From positions 1 through 35,069 of the forward strand of contig CAKPPW010000013.1 in NCBI GenBank assembly GCA_934177995.1: a stretch of 35,069 nucleotides of DNA, read 5' to 3'. Every line of letters begins with the position of its first letter. The first letter of the stretch is position 1. Positions 30,473 through 35,069 of this stretch are shown here, one piece after another. Below the pieces are notes generated by a model. It saw only the letters and a program-made list of their open reading frames with translations. It made no database searches and was not told where the DNA came from. Source of the DNA: an uncultured Bacilli bacterium. Lineage in GTDB: Bacteria > Bacillota_I > Bacilli_A > RF39 > UBA660. Both the position numbers and the translations under genes were made by a program.

Positions 30473-32092
30473 ATGGATGAAGAATTTTATGTTACAACAA
30501 TATTAGAAAGACATTATATAGCAAAAAACACTTTTGTTTTTAGTGTTTTGCGTTCTATTACAGGTAGTTATGATAAAAAGACAGGAATCTTTACTGATGA
30601 GATTGATGGAGAAGAATACTGCTCACTACTTGATATGTGTCAATTAACCTCAGAAATACCTTATGCCTTTAATAGAGCTATTAATGTTGATGAATTACAA
30701 GAAGTTTATGGTGAGACGGAAGATGACTATGATGTTATTAAAAAATACGAAGATGACATTAAAAACTATGCTTATATTGTTAGAATAGTTGATGGTGTTC
30801 CTAACTGTTTTACTATTAGATTTCAAGATGAAAAAGAAACTGATTTAAAGGAGGAAGACCATCTTTCAGATACTGTTTTAGAAAATTATGATACTAAGAA
30901 GAGGATGACTCAAAAGGAACAACTAGATTTAGTAGAGAAAGATGTGGCTTCTGGTGTTTACTCGGCTAGTCAATTGAAATTATTAAAGGATAGTATTAAA
31001 AAAGATATAGATAAGTATAAAAGTATTATAGACTTAATTAATGAAAAATTAAGGGAAAAAGAAGCTGTTATTGATGATGGTTTATTAGACATTAATAAAA
31101 TATATAAAAAAATTACAAAGACATTAATTGCTCAAGATGCTCCAACTAGAAGATTACTAGTAGAACTTGCTAGAAAGATATCTGATACTGATGAGGAACT
31201 AAAGAAAAATAGACCAGGTATATTAATAACTGGTTCAACTGGTGTAGGAAAGACTAAATTACTAAGTTTAGCAGCCGAAAACTTACATTTACCTTTTATG
31301 ATAGTAGATTCAACTCAGTTTACTATGCCTGGCTATACTGGAAAAAGTATTGAAGAATCTTTATGGGATCTTTATGTTAAATGTGACAAAGATAAAGATA
31401 AGACAGAACATGCAATAATATATTTTGATGAAATAGATAAGAAAGGGTCAGATTCTAAGTCTGATGTGGCTGGTCAAGGAGTTTTAAATACATTATTAAA
31501 ATTTTTAGACGGAGCTACTTATACTGCTTGTGCTAATCCCCAACAATTATTACCAGGAAGTTTTACAGATATAGATACTTCGAAGATGATAATATTAGCA
31601 GGAAGAGCCTTTGCTGATCTTTATGAAAAGTTTAATAATAGAAAAGAAACAGTTGGTTTTAAGACTAGTGATAAAAAAGAAAAAGCTGAACCTACAATTG
31701 AAGACTTTTATGATGTGGGTATGCCAAAAGAATTTATGGGAAGATTTCCTACTATTATTCATTTAAATGATTTAAGTAAAGAAAATTTAAAAGATGTATT
31801 TACTAAGTCAGATGAGTCTCCTCTTTTAAGAGAGAAAGAACATTTTAAGAAGGTAGGAGTTAAGTTAATTGCTACTGATGATTATATAGATGCTATTGCT
31901 AATAAAGCTTATCAATTAAAGTATGGAGCAAGAGGGTTAGCTGGTCTTACTTTAGAAAGTACTTGGATGGCTTATGATGAAGTGGCTACAAATAAAGATA
32001 AATATAGTGAAGTAATTGTATCAAAGGAAACTTTTGATGATTCATCTAAGTATAAATTGATTGAAAAAAATAAGAGATTAGTAAAAAAATAG
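30473..32092 (+). CDS. ClpX-like AAA+ ATPase with unfamiliar N-terminal region
   Basis: A 539-residue AAA+ protein. The ATPase core matches ClpX: Walker A GSTGVGKT (254-261), pore loop GYTG (287-290, GYVG in ClpX), Walker B IIYFDEID (315-322), arginine finger in FMGRF (R424) and sensor 2 GARGL (485-489). A VGF tripeptide (394-396) sits where ClpX has its IGF loop for docking on ClpP, so partnership with ClpP is plausible. The ClpX zinc-binding domain is missing. Residues 1-230 are a different region: a beta-rich acidic part, then a coiled coil (about 150-200), perhaps for substrate selection. The start at 30473 follows AAGGAGA; an upstream TTG lacks a site. A paralog of ClpX, not ClpX itself. 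Confidence 0.82.
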   Translation: MDEEFYVTTILERHYIAKNTFVFSVLRSITGSYDKKTGIFTDEIDGEEYCSLLDMCQLTSEIPYAFNRAINVDELQEVYGETEDDYDVIKKYEDDIKNYAYIVRIVDGVPNCFTIRFQDEKETDLKEEDHLSDTVLENYDTKKRMTQKEQLDLVEKDVASGVYSASQLKLLKDSIKKDIDKYKSIIDLINEKLREKEAVIDDGLLDINKIYKKITKTLIAQDAPTRRLLVELARKISDTDEELKKNRPGILITGSTGVGKTKLLSLAAENLHLPFMIVDSTQFTMPGYTGKSIEESLWDLYVKCDKDKDKTEHAIIYFDEIDKKGSDSKSDVAGQGVLNTLLKFLDGATYTACANPQQLLPGSFTDIDTSKMIILAGRAFADLYEKFNNRKETVGFKTSDKKEKAEPTIEDFYDVGMPKEFMGRFPTIIHLNDLSKENLKDVFTKSDESPLLREKEHFKKVGVKLIATDDYIDAIANKAYQLKYGARGLAGLTLESTWMAYDEVATNKDKYSEVIVSKETFDDSSKYKLIEKNKRLVKK

Positions 32093-32119
32093 GAAAAGAG
32101 TATTTAGTCTTTTCCTTTT
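32092..32119. terminator. Bidirectional terminator after the ClpX-like gene
   Basis: GGAAAAGA (32092-32099) pairs with TCTTTTCC (32108-32115), T-rich on the plus strand after and A-rich before. Confidence 0.7.
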
Positions 32120-32847
32120 CTTAATGATAAAGTTTTTTGAAAGTTAATTTCTTCTTGCTTAGCTGATGATTCATAATCATAGCAAGGATAATTTTTCCCG
32201 AGAAAGGGATATAGATCAATTCCATGTCTATACTCATGAACATTTATCAACATAGATTTTAGGTTAGTGATTGGTGGTACACAAATTCTAATTTCTTTAA
32301 GTGTATTTTCATCTGTAATAGGATAACATCCATAGAAACTAGTATCATCTAGATTGCTATCAAGAGTCTTAGTGTGATCAAATAAGTAATAGATAGCATC
32401 CTCCTTATGATAATAACTTAATAAATCTTCCTTTGATAAAGTAAGACCAATTACTTCATTTTTTATAGAACTATCTGCAACTAAAGAAGAAATAGGCTTA
32501 GTAGGAAAAGAGTAAATTTCCTTAGATTCTAAAGTACGCATGTAATCTTCACCAAGAGAATTAAAATGTTTAAAAGTAACTTCATTTACTAAATCAAGTT
32601 TATCTAGGATAGATTCTAAAGTATCAAAGTTTTTAATTTTATCAAAGTTAGATATTAGATAACTAAGAATAGCATTCTCTTCTTTTGTTATTAATAAATA
32701 ATCTTTTAAGTTAGTAAGTAATTTTTTTCTATTTTCCTTATTATCACCATTTGCTAAAGATATAAAATAAGTAGTTAAATAACTTTTAGTAAGTGATAAG
32801 AACTCTAATCTATTTAAGTGTTTGCTTTGTTTTAATTCTTTTATCAT
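32104..32847 (-). CDS. Putative zinc metallopeptidase (HExxH), unknown family
   Basis: A 247-residue cytoplasmic protein. The first 110 residues are helical. Near the C-terminus MLINVHEYRHGIDLYPFLG carries HEYRH (204-208), and YDYESSAKQEEINF about 20 residues on supplies Glu residues that could be the third ligand, as in gluzincins. I cannot name the family, and the active site is inferred from this spacing only. The gene converges on the ClpX-like gene. The ATG at 32847 follows AGGAGG. Confidence 0.6.
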   Translation of the reverse strand: MIKELKQSKHLNRLEFLSLTKSYLTTYFISLANGDNKENRKKLLTNLKDYLLITKEENAILSYLISNFDKIKNFDTLESILDKLDLVNEVTFKHFNSLGEDYMRTLESKEIYSFPTKPISSLVADSSIKNEVIGLTLSKEDLLSYYHKEDAIYYLFDHTKTLDSNLDDTSFYGCYPITDENTLKEIRICVPPITNLKSMLINVHEYRHGIDLYPFLGKNYPCYDYESSAKQEEINFQKTLSLRKGKD

Positions 32848-32907
32848 ATTATTTCCTCCTGTAACACTATATTATAGATAAAAAATTAAAAAAATGCAAA
32901 GAAATTA

Positions 32908-32936
32908 TTGACGAACATACTTTTGATAGTTATAAT
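32908..32936 (+). promoter_or_regulatory. Promoter of the second two-component system
   Basis: TTGACG (32908-32913), 17 bp, TATAAT (32931-32936). Confidence 0.8.
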
Positions 32937-32973
32937 ATAAAGCAACTGATAGTTAGTAGAAAGGACTGGTTAT

Positions 32974-33648
32974 ATGGGTAAGATATTAATAATAGATGAT
33001 GATAAGGATATAGCAGAGTTAGTATCTTTAATTTTAAGAAAAGAAAAGATAGAATCTGATATTATAACTGATTCTCTTGAAGCTTTAAAAGTACTAGAAA
33101 CAGGTAATTATAATTATGATTTAATTCTCCTTGATATAATGATGCCTAATATTAGTGGTACAGAGCTTTGTATAAAAGTAAGAGATAAAGTCTCTTGTCC
33201 AATAGTCTTTTTATCTGCTAAAAAAGAATTAGTTGATAAGATGGTAGGTTATGAAATAGGTGGAGATGATTATATTACTAAACCATTTGATAATACGGAA
33301 CTTGTTTTAAAGATAAAGTCTCATTTAAGATTACAAACGAGAAGTAAGATTAGTAAGAATACTATTACTATTGGGGAAATTAGTATTAATAAAGAAAGTT
33401 TTGAAGTATATAAAAATAAAGAGAAGATAGAAGTGTCAACTAGAGAATTTGAACTTTTGAGTTATTTAATGGAAAATGCAGGTATTGCTTTATCAAAAGA
33501 ACAAATCTTTGAAAATGTGTGGGGTAATTGTTATGGTGATATTGGAACGGTAGCCGTTAACATTAAGAACTTAAGAGAAAAAATAGATCCTAATAATAAA
33601 TATATAATTACTATTTGGGGTTATGGTTATAAATTTGTGAGGGATTAA
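32974..33648 (+). CDS. OmpR/PhoB-family response regulator
   Basis: A 224-residue regulator with receiver (Asp54 in LILLDIMMP, acidic DDD at 8-10, Lys103 in ITKPFD) and a winged-helix effector (about 125-224; VAVNIKNLREKI, IWGYGYKF). The sequence is of the general PhoP/VanR/WalR type and does not identify the stimulus. The ATG follows AAAGGA. The kinase starts five bases after the stop. Confidence 0.9.
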   Translation: MGKILIIDDDKDIAELVSLILRKEKIESDIITDSLEALKVLETGNYNYDLILLDIMMPNISGTELCIKVRDKVSCPIVFLSAKKELVDKMVGYEIGGDDYITKPFDNTELVLKIKSHLRLQTRSKISKNTITIGEISINKESFEVYKNKEKIEVSTREFELLSYLMENAGIALSKEQIFENVWGNCYGDIGTVAVNIKNLREKIDPNNKYIITIWGYGYKFVRD

Positions 33649-33653
33649 TTATT

Positions 33654-34895
33654 ATGAAGAAAAAATCAATTAAAAGGAAAATACTCATTGGACTTGTTTT
33701 TATTACTTTTATAAATATTTTAACTTTAGGTATTTGGTTTTTGTGTAATGTAGAACCAATGCTTAGTAAAAAAGAAATGTTAAAAAAAGAGATTCTTACT
33801 AAAGATATAAAAAATAATTATCATACGTTTGCTGAATTAATAAATGACCTTGATAGTATAAAGAAAGAGAAAGAATTAACTTTTAGTATTGAGAAAGAAA
33901 GAGCTAAGAAAGATAAACAAGACCTATATTTATTTTCTAAAAAAGTACTGGTTAATAATGATGAATATATTGTAAATGCTTACTTTTATAAAAATATGAG
34001 TATCTTAAGACTGATACTTGAATTATTGTCTTTTCAAACATTAGTAATTACAATTTGTATGCTTTTAATATTTTTGTTTGCTAAAGATAAAATTATTAAA
34101 CCAGTTAATAGGATAATTGAAGATATTAGAAACTATAAGTTTGGCAAAAGACCAAGTAGAGTAGTAATAGACAATGAATTTTCTCTTATTCAAAATGAAT
34201 TTGTTTCCTTAGTTGATTCACTAGAGGAAGAAAAGAAAGAACAAAATAGAATAATAGCCAGTATTTCTCATGATATAAAAACACCACTAACGTCTATTCT
34301 TGGTTATTCTAATTTGATAGAAGAAGAAAAACTAACTAAAGAAGAAATAAAGAAGTATAATCAAAAAATCTATGAGAAAGCACTACACCTAAAAAATATC
34401 TTAGCAACTTTTGATGATTATTTAGTCAATCAACGAGAACAAAAACTAGAGTTAACTTCTATTAAAATAAAAGATTTAGTTAAAGAAATAGAAAAAGATT
34501 ATAAATTAGAACTTGAAAATAACGGAGTAGAATTAGTAATTAAAACAGATATAGAAGAAAGTACTATAACATTAGATGTAACAAAATTTAAAAGAATTAT
34601 TTCTAATTTAATATCTAATAGTATGCGTTATTTAAAAGATAATGGAAAGATTACTATTGAAATAACTAGCGATGATAATAATTACTTGTTTCATTTTAAA
34701 GATAACGGAATAGGAGTAGATGATAAGATAATTGATAAGATATTTGAGCCATTATTTACTACAGATAATTCAAGAAAAATATCTGGACTTGGACTTTCTA
34801 TTTGTAAAGAGTTTGTAACCATGCATAGCGGTACTATCAAAGGATATAATGATAATGGATTTAATATAGAGTTTAGTATAGCTAAAAATTTATAA
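33654..34895 (+). CDS. Sensor histidine kinase with extracellular sensor and HAMP-like linker
   Basis: A 413-residue kinase. Two membrane helices (about 8-31 and 117-143) flank an extracellular domain of about 85 residues, unlike the Bce-type kinase at 9044. A HAMP-like linker (148-195) precedes the H-box ASISHDIKTPLTSILGYS with His206. N-box FKRIISNLISNSMRYL, G1 DNGIGVDDKII and G2 ISGLGLSICKEF are intact. The signal is unknown. The direct repeats 25 bases after its stop are candidate binding sites for its partner regulator. Confidence 0.9.
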   Translation: MKKKSIKRKILIGLVFITFINILTLGIWFLCNVEPMLSKKEMLKKEILTKDIKNNYHTFAELINDLDSIKKEKELTFSIEKERAKKDKQDLYLFSKKVLVNNDEYIVNAYFYKNMSILRLILELLSFQTLVITICMLLIFLFAKDKIIKPVNRIIEDIRNYKFGKRPSRVVIDNEFSLIQNEFVSLVDSLEEEKKEQNRIIASISHDIKTPLTSILGYSNLIEEEKLTKEEIKKYNQKIYEKALHLKNILATFDDYLVNQREQKLELTSIKIKDLVKEIEKDYKLELENNGVELVIKTDIEESTITLDVTKFKRIISNLISNSMRYLKDNGKITIEITSDDNNYLFHFKDNGIGVDDKIIDKIFEPLFTTDNSRKISGLGLSICKEFVTMHSGTIKGYNDNGFNIEFSIAKNL

Positions 34896-34919
34896 ACTAA
34901 TTAATAAATATTATTTTCT

Positions 34920-34980
34920 TTCTTAATAATTCTTAATAATTCTTAATAATTTAATTAATATTTAATAAAAATAATATAGT
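34920..34980 (+). promoter_or_regulatory. Three 10-bp direct repeats upstream of a -10 box
   Basis: TTCTTAATAA is repeated three times in tandem without gaps (34920-34949), one helical turn per repeat, followed by TATAGT (34975-34980) with no good -35. This is the layout of an activator-dependent promoter of OmpR/PhoB-type regulators. No start codon with a good frame follows in the last 90 bases, so the target gene probably lies past the window. Confidence 0.55.
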
Positions 34981-35069
34981 ATCATATAAGACGAGGTGAC
35001 TAACTATTAGAAGTCAATAGTAAAATTGGAATTTTTAATAGTTTGTTATAATTTGGAATTTATCCCACG

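Overview
The window is very AT-rich, with dense short operons, AGGAGG-type ribosome binding sites, sigma-A promoters of the TTGACA/TATAAT kind and U-tailed hairpin terminators. This points to a low-G+C Gram-positive of the class Bacilli (Firmicutes). Sporulation and spore-surface genes (SpoIVFA/SpoIVFB, two CotZ-type coat proteins, probable SpoIIB- and CotO-like proteins), MreCD/RodA and ScpAB make it a walled, probably endospore-forming bacterium. Sortase-anchored surface proteins with MucBP, beta-helix and InlB-type repeats and a Bce-type peptide-resistance module suggest a gut or mucosal habitat. The genus cannot be read from the sequence alone.

Layout. 1-3018: minus-strand genes: the start of a small heat-shock protein under a CIRCE operator, an auto-regulated XRE membrane protein, an unknown protein and a lipoprotein. 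3133-7051: a compact version of the Bacillus spoIIB-maf-radC-mreBCD-minCD-spoIVFAB locus, with maf, mreB and minCD absent. 7069-8310: a tandem array of about 374-bp units. Each unit encodes a 25-residue hydrophobic peptide with its own promoter, a 5' leader complementary to its own 3' end, a hairpin over the ribosome binding site and a convergent antisense RNA. I read this as a previously unannotated type I toxin-antitoxin family. 8382-12948: a BceRS/BceAB-like two-component system and ABC transporter, with two exact TTACA-N4-TGTAA operators. 12997-14052: a Fic protein under a palindromic operator. 14285-19372: two secreted surface proteins with near-identical promoters and leaders, then a class B sortase. 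19398-20908: an RNHCP zinc protein and an unrecognised, possibly ADP-ribosyltransferase-like protein. 20960-22623: scpA, scpB and a cupin. 22681-23519: a decayed second copy of the hsp20 start and its CIRCE, tRNA-His and ybaK. 23528-27818: two SGNH-hydrolase-like proteins around a DUF3419/BtaA-like enzyme and tRNA-Ala, then a GT4 glycosyltransferase. 27824-30246: rodA, a CotO-like protein and two CotZ-like proteins. 30473-32847: a ClpX-like AAA+ ATPase with a new N-terminal region and an HExxH protein. 32908-35069: a second OmpR-type two-component system followed by a promoter with three 10-bp direct repeats.

How the genes work together. The sporulation genes cover pro-sigma-K processing (SpoIVFA/B) and the outer coat or crust. 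The Bce module should sense and detoxify an envelope-active peptide and probably controls its own two promoters. The surface proteins carry PPxT[G/L] sorting signals that the adjacent sortase could read. The most novel element is the toxin-antitoxin array, wedged between the spoIVFB terminator and the Bce operator; its third toxin has lost its ATG and its outer units are only partial.
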